A stretch of DNA of 64,000 nucleotides from Comamonadaceae bacterium. GTDB taxonomy: Bacteria > Pseudomonadota > Gammaproteobacteria > Burkholderiales > Burkholderiaceae_C. The notes under the pieces are model-generated. The model saw only the letters and a program-made list of their open reading frames with translations, searched no databases and was not told the DNA's origin. How positions within the stretch are numbered: the stretch's first letter is position 1; the number at the start of each line of letters is the position of its first letter. The position numbers were made by a program, and so were the translations under genes. The stretch covers positions 183,133 through 247,132 of the forward strand of contig JAAFIW010000005.1 in the NCBI GenBank assembly GCA_013297875.1, given 5' to 3'. Positions 24,024 through 33,528 of the stretch are shown in pieces.

Positions 24024-25358
24024 TTGCCTGCGCTGAAGCCGCCAAAACAGTCCATAGGCTCTCAAACCCTATGGACGGGAACAGCGTCTATTGGTTTTGG
24101 CTGGGGGTACTTTCACGGCACTGTTGACGACATCCAGCCACACCACCACCATGCCGTTCAAATTGTGCTGGGGCTCACTGCGCTGAAGGTGTGGCTGGAG
24201 CCGGCCGGATGGCGAGACTGTCAGGCTGTCGTCATCGGGGCGAACCTGGCCCACCAATTGGTGGGCACCGGCCAGATGCTCAAAGTGGTGTATCTAGATC
24301 CCGAGAGCCATTTAACCCGTCAAATCACCCGTCGGCTGCGTGATGGATGGTTGGAGCTGAATCCAACCGAGGCGGACGGTCTGTGGCAGCAGTTGGAACC
24401 CACCAACCACCTGAACCTGGCGCAGACCGTGGCTGAACATGTGTGCAGCCACCCGCCACATTACTCTGAAGCCCCGCGCAGCGACGCAAGGATCGAGCAG
24501 ATGCTGCGCGACCTTCCGCGGCTTTTGACCAACCCGATCACGGTTGGGCAACTGGCAAGCCGGGTACACCTGTCACCCAGTCGGCTTCAGCATCGATTTG
24601 TTCACCACACGGGTATGCCATTGCGTCCGTATGTGCGCTGGCTGCGCTTGAGCACGGCGCTCACGGCCATCGCCGGCAAGGCGTCACTGACCGAGGCAGC
24701 GACTACGGCCGGTTTTGCCGACGCGGCGCATTTTTCTCGTACTTTTAAACGGCATTTCGGTTTTACACCCTGGGTGCTCTGGCCAAACCAGGCTTCGATG
24801 TGGGTACAGGTTTTGCTGGCTGGTGCTGTCATCGACTTTGGTTTGTATGTCATGCACCGTTACAGCCACGTTCAGCCTTTTTTGTGGCGCTTGCACATGC
24901 TTCATCACAGCCCGCAGCGCATGTACTGGATCAACGGTGGTCGGCGTCACCCGGTTTCAGCACTGATTCTTGCCGGACCTGCGCTCGCGGTATTGATGAT
25001 TCTGGGAGCCACACCAATTGCAGTGGCTGCTTGGCTCGCGATTTTGAGCATCCATCTTTCCTTTCAGCACGCTAACCTGGACTATTCCCTGGGCCCTTTG
25101 CGATACGTTTTCTGTGTCGCCGAAAACCATCGGTGGCACCACAAGCGCGAGTTCGAGGACGCACAAGTCAACTTTGGCGAAGTGTGGGCAATCTGGGACC
25201 GTCTGTTTTCGAGCTACCACGATGCCAAGTCTGCCCCGCGTGCTGGGGAAGTCGGACTCAGGGACACCCGGGTGCCCCCCACGTATCTGGGCCAATTGGC
25301 CTGGCCTTTTATGAGAAGCGCCCGGGGAAGCAATGCAAACGACGCCCCTAGGGCATGA
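24024..25358 (+). CDS. AraC-type regulator fused to a fatty acid hydroxylase/sterol desaturase domain
   Basis: Protein of 444 residues from TTG 24024 (GGAG 8 bases upstream). Residues 30-165 resemble the ligand-binding half of AraC proteins (QPHHHHAVQIVLG, AVVIGANLAHQLVG). Residues 171-252 are an AraC double helix-turn-helix (VGQLASRVHLSPSRLQHRF and AATTAGFADAAHFSRTFKRH). From about residue 258 the sequence becomes a membrane-bound hydroxylase with the diiron His boxes HRYSH (278-282), HMLHH (291-295) and HRWHH (369-373). The first membrane helices of a normal ~300-residue desaturase are missing, and the join is seamless in frame. It is either a real fusion or a deletion scar. Confidence 0.7.
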   Translation: MPALKPPKQSIGSQTLWTGTASIGFGWGYFHGTVDDIQPHHHHAVQIVLGLTALKVWLEPAGWRDCQAVVIGANLAHQLVGTGQMLKVVYLDPESHLTRQITRRLRDGWLELNPTEADGLWQQLEPTNHLNLAQTVAEHVCSHPPHYSEAPRSDARIEQMLRDLPRLLTNPITVGQLASRVHLSPSRLQHRFVHHTGMPLRPYVRWLRLSTALTAIAGKASLTEAATTAGFADAAHFSRTFKRHFGFTPWVLWPNQASMWVQVLLAGAVIDFGLYVMHRYSHVQPFLWRLHMLHHSPQRMYWINGGRRHPVSALILAGPALAVLMILGATPIAVAAWLAILSIHLSFQHANLDYSLGPLRYVFCVAENHRWHHKREFEDAQVNFGEVWAIWDRLFSSYHDAKSAPRAGEVGLRDTRVPPTYLGQLAWPFMRSARGSNANDAPRA

Positions 25359-25390
25359 CCGGTCGGGGTCGTATTGGCCAGTTGCACAGG

Positions 25391-25804
25391 TCACCGCATA
25401 CCGTCGGCCAGAATGGAAATGATGGGGCAAGGTGCTTGTTTATCGGTGTGCTGGCAGGCATCAATCAAATTCGACAAAACCTTTTTCATCCGATTCAAAT
25501 CAGCCAGCTTGGTGCGAATCTGGTTCAACCTGGCATCGGCAACGCAGCGTATGGCGGTGCGGTCTGCACCGTCTTCCAGCGACAGCAACTCGGCCACTTC
25601 GTCCAGCGAAAAGCCAAGTTCCTGAGCTCGTTTGACGAAGCGGATGCGGTCAATGGCTGATGCGGGATAGTGGCGATACGCACCGGCTGCCTGAGGCACT
25701 GCCAGCAGGCCGCGCTGCTGGTAGTAGCGCACGGTTTCGACGCCCACACCAGCAGTTTGTGCGAGCTTGCCGATGGTCAGTTTCGGGTTGATCAGCTTGT
25801 CCAC
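25391..25804 (-). CDS. MerR-family metal-responsive regulator
   Basis: Protein of 137 residues from GTG 25804 (GGAG 8 bases upstream); earlier in-frame sequence overlaps the divergent promoter and is excluded. N-terminal MerR helix-turn-helix ([26 protein letters not shown]). Three Cys, at 87, 117 and 126, the last two in [17 protein letters not shown], match the thiolate triad of mercury-type MerR rather than the two-Cys loop of CueR. Lies back to back with the CopA-type ATPase gene and should control it through the 20-base-spacer promoter at 25826-25857. The inducing metal is therefore uncertain. Confidence 0.88.
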   Translation of the reverse strand: MDKLINPKLTIGKLAQTAGVGVETVRYYQQRGLLAVPQAAGAYRHYPASAIDRIRFVKRAQELGFSLDEVAELLSLEDGADRTAIRCVADARLNQIRTKLADLNRMKKVLSNLIDACQHTDKQAPCPIISILADGMR

Positions 25805-25825
25805 GCGGGTTACTCCAGAAAACGC

Positions 25826-25857
25826 TTGACTCTGTTGTTGACTACGGAGTCTATGCT
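25826..25857 (+). promoter_or_regulatory. MerR-type promoter of the P-type ATPase gene
   Basis: -35 TTGACT (25826-25831), spacer of exactly 20 bases, -10 TATGCT (25852-25857). A dyad, ACTCTGT and ACGGAGT with one mismatch, lies within the spacer. An overlong 19-20-base spacer with a centred dyad is the diagnostic MerR-family promoter layout, and the ATPase start follows 30 bases downstream. Confidence 0.88.
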
Positions 25858-25887
25858 GTGCGAAATCAAGCAGGAAAGGGTCTCGCC

Positions 25888-28269
25888 ATGAACCATGCCT
25901 CCAACAAAGCCAATGGCTACCAGCACGATACGGCGGCACTTACGCCTGCAACGCAGCCCGAAACAGCGCCAACGCTGAAAGACCCGGTGTGCGGCATGGC
26001 CGTGACGCCGCAGGCCAAGCACACGTACGAGTACGGCGGACGGCCCTACTATTTTTGCAGCGCAGGCTGCAAAACCCGGTTTGCCGCTGATCCGCAAAAG
26101 TACTTGTCTCCCGCCCTTGCAGAGCCCACAACGCCTGCCCCGCCTGCTGCTACAGGCACGGTGTACACCTGCCCGATGCATCCTGAAGTGCGGCAAGACC
26201 ATGCTGGCAGTTGCCCCAAATGTGGCATGGCGCTGGAGCCCGAGCTACCCAGCCTGAACGATGAAGAAAGCCCCGAACTGACCGACTTCACGCGGCGCTT
26301 CTGGTGGACGCTGCCCTTGACGGTGGCAGTTGCCACACTGGCCATGCTGGGCCACCGCCTGCAATGGTTTGAGATGCAGACACAAAGCTGGGTTGAGCTG
26401 GTGCTATCGCTACCCGTGGTGCTGTGGGCTGGCTGGCCGTTTTTTGTGCGGGGCTGGCAATCGGTCGTCACGCGCAACCCGAATATGTGGACGCTGATCA
26501 GCCTGGGCACTGGCGCGGCATTTGTGTACAGCGTGGTGGCCACGGTGGCGCCGCAGGTGTTTCCGGCATCGTTTTTGGCCATGGGCCGGGTGTCGGTTTA
26601 CTTTGAAGCGGCGGCGGTCATCATTTCGCTGACCTTGCTGGGGCAAATGATGGAGCTGCAAGCCCGCTCCAAAACCTCGGCGGCCATCCAGTCGCTGCTG
26701 GGCCTGGCTCCCAAGACGGCGCGCCGCATTGCCGATGACGGCACCGAGGCGGACATCCCCTTGACCCATGTGCATATCGGCGACCGGCTGCGCGTGCGGC
26801 CTGGCGAGAAGGTGCCGGTCGACGGCGTGGTGCTGGAAGGCACCAGCGCGCTGGATGAATCGATGCTCACCGGTGAACCCATGCCGGTATCCAAACGCGT
26901 GGGCGACGCATTGATCGGTGCCACGCTGAACACCTCAGGCGCGTTGGTCATGAAGGCGCAGCGCGTGGGCGCAGCCACCATGCTGGCGCAAATTGTGCAA
27001 ATGGTGGTGCAGGCGCAGCGCTCACGCGCGCCCATGCAGCGCATGGCTGACCAGGTGGCCAAGTATTTTGTGGTGGCCGTGGTGTCGATTGCGGCGCTGA
27101 CTTTTGTGGCCTGGGGTGTATTTGGCCCGCAACCCAGCTGGGTTTACGGCCTGATCAACGCGGTAGCGGTGCTCATCATCGCGTGCCCCTGCGCGCTGGG
27201 CTTGGCCACGCCCATGTCCATCATGGTGGCCATGGGGCGCGGGGCCACGCATGGCGTGCTGTTTCGCGATGCGGCGGCGATTGAAAACTTCCGCAAGATC
27301 GACACGCTGATCGTGGATAAAACCGGCACCCTTACCGAAGGCAAGCCAGTATTTGATCGCGCCGTGGCGGTAGCGCCGTTCACCGAAGACCAGGTGCTGC
27401 AACTGGCCGCCAGCCTGGACCAGGGCAGCGAGCACCCACTTGCCAGCGCCATCGTGCGCGCAGCCTCGGGGCGCAAGCTGGCGCTGGACAAGGTGGAGGG
27501 CTTTGACTCGGCCAGTGGCATCGGCGTCAAGGGCACCGTGAGCGGCAAGGCGCTGGCGCTGGGCAACACGGCCTTCATGCAGCAAATGGGTGTAGACACC
27601 AGTCCTTTGCAGACCCAGGCCGAAGCGCTACGCGTCGGCGGTGCCAGCGTGATGCACCTGGCGGCTGGGGGCGTGCTCGCTGGCTTGTTGGCGGTGTCTG
27701 ACCCGATCAAGCCCAGCACAGCCGCTGCGTTGGCAAGCCTGAAGGCGTCGGGCCTGCGCATCATCATGGCCACTGGCGATGGCTTGACCACCGCGCAGGC
27801 TGTGGCCCAGCGGCTGGGCATCACGGAAGTGCATGGCGAGGTGAAGCCCGCCGATAAGCTGGCGCTGGTGACGCGGCTGCAAAAAGAAGGCCGCATCGTG
27901 GCCATGGCAGGCGATGGCATCAACGACGCGCCCGCGCTGGCCAAAGCCGACGTGGGCATTGCCATGGGCACCGGCACCGATGTGGCGATGAACAGCGCCC
28001 AGGTCACCCTGGTCAAAGGCGATTTGCGCGGCATCGCCACCGCGCGCGAACTGTCCAACGCCACGATGGCCAACATGAAGCAAAACCTGGGCTTTGCCTT
28101 TGTCTACAACGCGCTGGGCATACCCCTGGCTGCGGGCGTGCTGTTTCCGTTCACCGGCTGGCTGCTGTCGCCCATGGTGGCAGCGCTAGCCATGAGTTTG
28201 AGCTCAGTGTCCGTCATCACCAATGCGCTGCGGCTGCGCAACGCCAAGCTCAACACGGGCAACCGGTGA
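25888..28269 (+). CDS. copA: Copper-translocating P-type ATPase
   Basis: Exports monovalent copper from the cytoplasm at the cost of ATP. Protein of 793 residues from ATG 25888 (AGGAAAGGG upstream). Instead of HMA domains it carries an N-terminal YHS domain (residues 31-73; [13 protein letters not shown] and [11 protein letters not shown]) and a heavy-metal binding domain (92-119; [22 protein letters not shown]). CPC in [13 protein letters not shown] (about 433-435), phosphorylation Asp477 in DKTGTLT, TGE and GDGIND are all present. The YHS/HMBD front end marks the CopB/CopA-2 type seen in resistance islands. Controlled by the divergent MerR gene. Confidence 0.93.
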   Translation: MNHASNKANGYQHDTAALTPATQPETAPTLKDPVCGMAVTPQAKHTYEYGGRPYYFCSAGCKTRFAADPQKYLSPALAEPTTPAPPAATGTVYTCPMHPEVRQDHAGSCPKCGMALEPELPSLNDEESPELTDFTRRFWWTLPLTVAVATLAMLGHRLQWFEMQTQSWVELVLSLPVVLWAGWPFFVRGWQSVVTRNPNMWTLISLGTGAAFVYSVVATVAPQVFPASFLAMGRVSVYFEAAAVIISLTLLGQMMELQARSKTSAAIQSLLGLAPKTARRIADDGTEADIPLTHVHIGDRLRVRPGEKVPVDGVVLEGTSALDESMLTGEPMPVSKRVGDALIGATLNTSGALVMKAQRVGAATMLAQIVQMVVQAQRSRAPMQRMADQVAKYFVVAVVSIAALTFVAWGVFGPQPSWVYGLINAVAVLIIACPCALGLATPMSIMVAMGRGATHGVLFRDAAAIENFRKIDTLIVDKTGTLTEGKPVFDRAVAVAPFTEDQVLQLAASLDQGSEHPLASAIVRAASGRKLALDKVEGFDSASGIGVKGTVSGKALALGNTAFMQQMGVDTSPLQTQAEALRVGGASVMHLAAGGVLAGLLAVSDPIKPSTAAALASLKASGLRIIMATGDGLTTAQAVAQRLGITEVHGEVKPADKLALVTRLQKEGRIVAMAGDGINDAPALAKADVGIAMGTGTDVAMNSAQVTLVKGDLRGIATARELSNATMANMKQNLGFAFVYNALGIPLAAGVLFPFTGWLLSPMVAALAMSLSSVSVITNALRLRNAKLNTGNR

Positions 28270-28326
28270 GCGTTTGCGTTGGCAGATGTTTGGGCTATGC
28301 TGACCTACACCAACGGCATTGCGGAC

Positions 28327-29322
28327 ATGAACCCCACACCCCCTGGCTCCATCATCGACGTTCGCGGCATTGAAGTCGGCCACGACACCGACCCGCGCCG
28401 CCCCACCGGCTGCACCGTGGTATTGGCGCAAGCGGGCGCGGTGGCCGCGGTGGACGTGCGCGGTGCCGCCCCCGGCACGCGCGAAACCGATCTGCTGCAC
28501 CCCAGCAACCTGGTCGACAAAGTGCATGCGGTGCTGCTGGCCGGTGGCAGCGCCTGGGGCCTGGACGCTGCCAGTGGCGTGATGGCCTGGCTGGAGGCAC
28601 GCGGCGTGGGGCTGGATGTGAAGGTGGGGCGCTTGCCCATCGTGCCCGCCGCCGTGCTGTTTGACCTGCTGGTGGGCGATGCGCGCATACGCCCCGATGC
28701 GGCAGCGGGCACGCGCGCCTGCGAAGCCGCGTCTACTCAAGCGCCGCGAGAGGGCAATGTGGGCGCCGGTGCGGGTGCAGCGGTGGGCAAGATTTTTGGC
28801 ATTCACCGGGCCATGAAGGGCGGCATTGGCAGCGCCTCGGTCACCGTGGCCGGCGTGACGGTGGGCGCGCTGGTGGCCTGCAATGCGCTGGGCGATGTGA
28901 TTGACCCGAACACCGCTCAGGTGGTGGCCGGTGCCCGCGCCGCCGATGGGCTGCACCTGCTGGACAGCCGCCGCGCCCTGCTGGCCGGCGAGCCGCCGCA
29001 GCCGCTTTTGGCCGGCACCAACACCACCATTGGCGTGATCGCCACCGACGCCACATTGACCAAAACCCAAGCCCACCGCCTGGCCATGATGGGCCACGAC
29101 GGCCTGGCCCGCAGCATCAACCCGGTGCACACGATGAGCGACGGCGACACGCTGTTTGCGCTGGCCACGGGTCACGCCGGCACCCACCCCGGCATGATGG
29201 TGCTGGGCACCATGGCCGCTGAAGCGGTGGCGATGGCGGTGCTGCGGGCCGTACAGGCGGCACGGGGTATTCGGATGGGGGATTTGTATTTGCCCTGTGC
29301 GCGTGACCTGTTGAAGGTTTAA
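28327..29322 (+). CDS. P1 family peptidase (DmpA/L-aminopeptidase type)
   Basis: N-terminal nucleophile hydrolase that cleaves itself to expose the catalytic residue and then removes N-terminal amino acids. Protein of 331 residues from ATG 28327; alternatives are ATG 28297 and TTG 28279, none with a clear ribosome-binding site. The family marks are IIDVRGIEVGHDTDPRRPTGCT, DLLHPSNLVDKVHAVLLAGGSAWGLDAASGVM, GNVGAGAGAAVGK and the autoprocessing region GTNTTIGVIATDA, in which a Thr serves as the nucleophile. No signal peptide; cytoplasmic. Substrate unknown. Confidence 0.88.
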   Translation: MNPTPPGSIIDVRGIEVGHDTDPRRPTGCTVVLAQAGAVAAVDVRGAAPGTRETDLLHPSNLVDKVHAVLLAGGSAWGLDAASGVMAWLEARGVGLDVKVGRLPIVPAAVLFDLLVGDARIRPDAAAGTRACEAASTQAPREGNVGAGAGAAVGKIFGIHRAMKGGIGSASVTVAGVTVGALVACNALGDVIDPNTAQVVAGARAADGLHLLDSRRALLAGEPPQPLLAGTNTTIGVIATDATLTKTQAHRLAMMGHDGLARSINPVHTMSDGDTLFALATGHAGTHPGMMVLGTMAAEAVAMAVLRAVQAARGIRMGDLYLPCARDLLKV

Positions 29323-29333
29323 TGCGGGTTGCC

Positions 29334-29433
29334 GGACGCCAAGGGCGCTAAAACTCGCGAAGGACGCGAAAGAACAACAAAAAAATTTGACTCCTTTCGC
29401 ATCCTTCGCCTAGTTTTCGCGCCCTCTGCGTCC
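29334..29433. repeat. Long imperfect inverted repeat, about 40-base arms
   Basis: Left arm 29334-29372 starts GGACGCCAAGGGCGC; right arm 29394-29433 is its reverse complement with a few mismatches, separated by an A-rich 21-base loop (AACAACAAAAAAATTTGACT region). Similar palindromes of this type occur in many betaproteobacterial intergenic regions. It sits between the peptidase and the TAXI gene and could act as a terminator for the former. Confidence 0.85.
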
Positions 29434-29472
29434 TTGCCCCCGTATCCTGAAACCCCATCACCACCCAACACC

Positions 29473-30843
29473 ATGTCCATGGCCCAAACCGTTCGCTACA
29501 CCCTGCTGTCCATTCGAGACCTGCTGCTGTCGTTTGGCCCTTTCGTGCTGCTGGCCGTGGTGCTGCTGGCGCTGGCTTATTGGTGGCTTAACCCCACGCC
29601 GCCCAAGCGGGTGACCCTGGCCACCGGGCCTGCGCAAAGTGCTTATGACGAGTTTGGCAAGCGTTACCAAAAAGCCCTGGCGGCCTATGGCATTGAGGTG
29701 GTTTTGATTCCCACCGAAGGCTCGTCGGCCAACCTGCAAATGCTGCGCGATGGCAAGGCCGATCTGGGTTTTGTGCAGGGCGGCACCAGTGGCGCACCAC
29801 AGACCGCGCCCGATGGCTCACAGGCCAATGAAGACAGTGGCATCGAGTCGCTGGGCAGTCTGTTTGTGGAGCCGGTGTGGCTCTTCTATCAGCAAGCCTC
29901 AGCCAAAAAAATCACCGCCACCGCCGCGCTGAACGCCCTCAAGCAGTTCGAAGGCCTAAAGGTCAACGTGGGCACACCGGGTAGCGGCGTGCCGCTGCTG
30001 ATGAGCAAGCTGCTGGAGGCCAACCGGGTGGAGCCCAAGCTGCTGCAGCTGTCGCGTCTGGAGCAAACGCCGGCCACGGTGGCGTTTTTGGGCAGCGAGA
30101 TCGACGCGCTGGTGTTCGCCAGCGCCCCTGAATCGTTGATGGTTCAAATGCTCTTGCAAACCCCCGGCGTGAAGCTGCTGGACTTTGCACAAAGCGAGGC
30201 CTACGCGCGCCGCTTTCCGTTTTTGACCCCGGCGGTGCTGCCGCGCGGCGTGGTGGATTTGGCCGGTGATTTGCCGCCGCAAGACGTTCGCCTGGTGGCC
30301 TCCACCACCGCCCTGCTCACCCGCGACACCACGCACCCGGCCTTGCTGCAACTGTTCTCGCAGGCCGCGCGCAACCTGCATGGCGGAGCCGGCTGGTTCA
30401 ACCGGGCGGGCGACTTTCCCAATGCCCAGCACACCGAGTACCCGCTGGCCAAAGAGGCCGAACGCATGATGAAAAACGGCCCACCACTGCTACAGCGCTA
30501 CCTGTCGTTCTGGGCGGCCAATCTGGTGGAGCGCATGTGGCTGGCGCTGGGCATCATCATTGCCATCTTGCTGCCGCTGTCGCGCATCGTGCCGCCGCTC
30601 TACGAGTTTCGCATCCGCTCGCGGGTGTTTCGCTGGTACGGCCAGTTGCGCAACATTGAAGACAAGCTGGATGACCCGATCGAGCCCCCCGCCACCGCCG
30701 CCCAACGCAACGCCGATCTGGCCGCACAACTGGATGCGCTGGACGCCAAGGCCGGCAAAATCAATGTGCCGCTCTCGTATGCCGACGAGCTTTACTCCTT
30801 GCGCAACAACATCCGGCTGGTGCGCAGCAAAGTCAGTGGATGA
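29473..30843 (+). CDS. TAXI-family TRAP transporter solute-binding protein, membrane-anchored
   Basis: Protein of 456 residues from ATG 29473. An N-terminal membrane helix (about residues 20-42) is followed by a TAXI domain (GPAQSAYDEFGKRYQKALAAYG, TEGSSANLQMLRDGKADLGFVQGG, KVNVGTPGSGVPLLMSKLL) and a second helix near 355-377 with a ~75-residue charged tail that predicts coiled coil. Normal TAXI proteins are soluble with a cleaved signal peptide. Two membrane anchors plus a cytoplasmic tail suggest a sensing or regulatory role. No TRAP permease is nearby. Confidence 0.82.
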   Translation: MSMAQTVRYTLLSIRDLLLSFGPFVLLAVVLLALAYWWLNPTPPKRVTLATGPAQSAYDEFGKRYQKALAAYGIEVVLIPTEGSSANLQMLRDGKADLGFVQGGTSGAPQTAPDGSQANEDSGIESLGSLFVEPVWLFYQQASAKKITATAALNALKQFEGLKVNVGTPGSGVPLLMSKLLEANRVEPKLLQLSRLEQTPATVAFLGSEIDALVFASAPESLMVQMLLQTPGVKLLDFAQSEAYARRFPFLTPAVLPRGVVDLAGDLPPQDVRLVASTTALLTRDTTHPALLQLFSQAARNLHGGAGWFNRAGDFPNAQHTEYPLAKEAERMMKNGPPLLQRYLSFWAANLVERMWLALGIIIAILLPLSRIVPPLYEFRIRSRVFRWYGQLRNIEDKLDDPIEPPATAAQRNADLAAQLDALDAKAGKINVPLSYADELYSLRNNIRLVRSKVSG

Positions 30844-30870
30844 CAACAAACTGATAACGAGAGAACCCGC

Positions 30871-31431
30871 ATGACCACGAGCCCTTCCTGGCTGCAGGCT
30901 GCCCGCGACCACTGGCATTGGCGGGGTCAGGCACGGCCGCCGTTTGCGCAGGTACCAGGGCCGGGCCAGGTGTCGGTGTGGGACTTTCCGCGCCCACCGC
31001 GCGTGCAGGCCGACGCGCGTGAGGTGGTGATTCGCTGGGGCGCAACCGAGGTGGCGCGCACCCGTCGCGCCGTGTTGGTGCGGGAAACCGCGCACCCACC
31101 CAGTTTTTATTTGCCCTGGGCCGATGTGAATCGACATCTTTTGCAAGCGGCGGGCGGCGGCTCGTTTTGCGAATGGAAGGGGCCGGCCAGCTACTGGGAC
31201 TTGGTAGACGCCGACAGCCAGCGCAGCTTGCCTGGCGTGGCCTGGAGCTATCCGCAGCCGCTGGACGGTGCGCAGGCGCTGGCTGATTGCGTGGCGTTCT
31301 ACCCCGCGCACTTGCACTGCACGGTAGATGGCCATGACGTGCGGCCACAGCCCGGCGGGTTTTATGGCGGCTGGATCACGCCTGAGCTGGTAGGGCCGTT
31401 CAAGGGCGATGCAGGCAGCCAGGGGTGGTGA
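30871..31431 (+). CDS. DUF427 domain protein
   Basis: Protein of 186 residues, no signal peptide. The DUF427 core lies at about residues 35-165: VRETAHPPSFYLPWADVNRHLL, SFCEWKGPASYWDL, and AFYPAHLHCTVDGHDVRPQPGGFYGGW. This beta-rich fold occurs in bacteria and fungi and has no firmly established activity. Starts 27 bases after the TAXI gene, so may be co-transcribed. Confidence 0.85.
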   Translation: MTTSPSWLQAARDHWHWRGQARPPFAQVPGPGQVSVWDFPRPPRVQADAREVVIRWGATEVARTRRAVLVRETAHPPSFYLPWADVNRHLLQAAGGGSFCEWKGPASYWDLVDADSQRSLPGVAWSYPQPLDGAQALADCVAFYPAHLHCTVDGHDVRPQPGGFYGGWITPELVGPFKGDAGSQGW

Positions 31432-31456
31432 TGGTCAAACATGGCTTGACCCCACT

Positions 31457-31514
31457 CGCTATTTTTTGATAGCTGGTTGAGTAGTGTTGACTTGGGCTGG
31501 AGGCCGTTTTGAAT
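31457..31514 (+). repeat. Dispersed AGCTGCTTGAGCA repeat, copy 12
   Basis: GATAGCTGGTTGAGTAGTGT, then TGACTTGGGCTGGAGGCC. Intergenic. Confidence 0.75.
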
Positions 31515-31541
31515 GAGAACGGGCAACGGCAGTCAGCCCTC

Positions 31542-33308
31542 TCAAGCAAAACTCACCAGCCGGATGGTCTTGCGTGTGTCTGGCCCCATGCCTTGCAACT
31601 CATCCATCAAGCGGGTCAACAGGGCCTGGGGTTGGGCTGACGGGCTTTGCACTGGCAGGATCGCCAGCGCCACGTGAAACTTCATCACGATGGCCCCGGG
31701 CAGCAAATCGGACGGCTGCAGGCCACGCGCCACGGCCTGGGTGGCCAAATCCTGGGCTTGCTGCAGTGAAGCAGGCCCTTCGATGAGCAGCGCAAACTGT
31801 TGATCACCCACCCGGGCAGCGGTATCAACATCGCGCAGCAAGCTGCGCAGCCGTGAGGCCGCCAGCACCAGCGCCTTTTCAGCCGTCTCCCGGCCCAGCT
31901 CACGCAGCAGGTTGCCATGGTTGGCCATATCCACCACCAGCAGCGCGCAGCTGTGGTTGTAGCGCTGCGCCCGCACCAGCGAGCCCGCAAGGCGCTGGTG
32001 GAGCACACGTTGTTGCACCAAGCCGGTCAGGGGGTCGGTCTGCGACAGCGCACGCGCCCGGCCGAGGGCTTCACTGCGCAGCGTCAAGCGGCGCTGTAGG
32101 CCGACAAACAGGATGGGGGTTTCAATGGCGGAGCCCACGATCAACCCGTATTCGGTGAAAAAGCTCGACGGAATCACACCAAAGTTGCGCAGCACCGGGA
32201 ACATCGCGGCCGCCAGGATGGGCAGAAAACCCAGGGCCACCCAACGCGCGTTGCGGTCGCCTTCGCGCAAGGTCAAGGCAATCACGGCCAGCAGGGTCAC
32301 GATGCCCACCACGACCAGGTTGTTGACAATGGCAAACCCCGTCACCGTCGGAAAAAACAGATCCGCCAGCCCGACCAACAGCAGCGCTGCGGCCAGCACC
32401 ATCACGCCGCGGTCCAGCAGGGGTGAGAATTGGCGCGGGGTGGTCACCGTGCGCACAAACCAAAGGCCGGCCGCTGCCGCCAACACTGGCAAAAAAAACA
32501 CCGCCCCGTTACCCACGGCCGGCAAATGCGGCCAGATGTGTTGCGGCGCGACCCCCGTGAAGGCCGCTTGCGCACCGGCCAGCGCCGCCACATAAACGGC
32601 ATAGCTGCCAAAACCCAGGTCGCGGTTAAACAGGCCATTGACTGCCGCCATCAACACCACCAGCGCCGCCAAGCCGAAGTAGGCACCCAGGTAAAACTGC
32701 TCGGTCTCGTGCTGGGTGACCATGCGGGTCTGGCTGACGACTTGCAACTTGCCGGAAAACGGCACCCGGGCATGCCGAACCTGAACCAAGTATTGGGTCA
32801 GCTGGGGGCTGTCTTGCAACTGAAACACCGGGTAACGCCCGGCCTGCGGCCAGCGGCTCTGGGGCAGGCTGTCTCCAGCCGACTGCGTGAGCCATTGCCC
32901 GCCAGCCGTGCGGTAGTACAGGGTGGCATGGTCCACGCCTGCCAGCGGCAATTCCAGGAACCAGCGTGTGCCGGCCACCGCGTCACTGCGCACGGCAAAG
33001 CGGATCCACAGCGCCTTGCCTTGCAGCAGCTCGGCCTGATCGCCGCGCAGGGCAAACCCAAGCTCGTCCTGCCGCGCATAGACCTCTTCCGCGCTGGCCT
33101 TACCCGTCTCGTCTATCCAATACTCGCTGCGGCCAGCCAAGGGATAAACCCACTGTTGATCGGTCAATTCGACGCGCGCCAATTCAGCCAGCGGCCCGGC
33201 TTGAGCCATCGCCGCTAGGCCCATGAGCCCACACACGCCCAGCGCCAGGCTGGTAGCCCGACAAAGCCTGGTCAGGCAGGCAAAAAAGATTTCAAAAAAT
33301 ATGCTCAC
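31542..33308 (-). CDS. 7TMR-DISM sensor with degenerate GGDEF domain
   Basis: Protein of 588 residues: signal peptide, then a 7TMR-DISMED2 extracellular beta domain (about 45-190; KALWIRFAVRSDAVAGTRWFLELPLAGVDHATLYYR), seven membrane helices (about 205-395), and a cytoplasmic GGDEF-type domain (about 420-585; SQTDPLTGL start). The active-site motif that should read GGDEF is RVGDQQF, so diguanylate cyclase activity is very unlikely. It may bind GTP or c-di-GMP as a receptor or act through partner proteins. Confidence 0.85.
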   Translation of the reverse strand: MSIFFEIFFACLTRLCRATSLALGVCGLMGLAAMAQAGPLAELARVELTDQQWVYPLAGRSEYWIDETGKASAEEVYARQDELGFALRGDQAELLQGKALWIRFAVRSDAVAGTRWFLELPLAGVDHATLYYRTAGGQWLTQSAGDSLPQSRWPQAGRYPVFQLQDSPQLTQYLVQVRHARVPFSGKLQVVSQTRMVTQHETEQFYLGAYFGLAALVVLMAAVNGLFNRDLGFGSYAVYVAALAGAQAAFTGVAPQHIWPHLPAVGNGAVFFLPVLAAAAGLWFVRTVTTPRQFSPLLDRGVMVLAAALLLVGLADLFFPTVTGFAIVNNLVVVGIVTLLAVIALTLREGDRNARWVALGFLPILAAAMFPVLRNFGVIPSSFFTEYGLIVGSAIETPILFVGLQRRLTLRSEALGRARALSQTDPLTGLVQQRVLHQRLAGSLVRAQRYNHSCALLVVDMANHGNLLRELGRETAEKALVLAASRLRSLLRDVDTAARVGDQQFALLIEGPASLQQAQDLATQAVARGLQPSDLLPGAIVMKFHVALAILPVQSPSAQPQALLTRLMDELQGMGPDTRKTIRLVSFA

Positions 33309-33528
33309 CGTGCGATTGTCACCTGCCGCCAGCGCGGCAAAAAGCGCTGCTCACATCGCCTCGAAATTGAGCGATTTCGCGCGTTTGTGACATTTTCGAT
33401 TCTGAATTTGAGGGAAAACCCTAGAAACGTATTGCACACCGTTACACACTCTGTGGGTCAGGTGTTACCCATGCCTGCACCCCTCAATACCCATGGCCTT
33501 ACTCAGGTCACACCCTTCGGAGACTTTC
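33309..33528. other. Intergenic region between divergent 7TMR-DISM and Liv-type binding-protein genes
   Basis: About 220 bases with AT-rich stretches (AAATTGAGCGATTTCGCGCG, TTTTCGATTCTGAATTTGAG). It must hold both divergent promoters; I cannot pick out -35/-10 elements with confidence. No repeat or coding signal. Confidence 0.4.
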
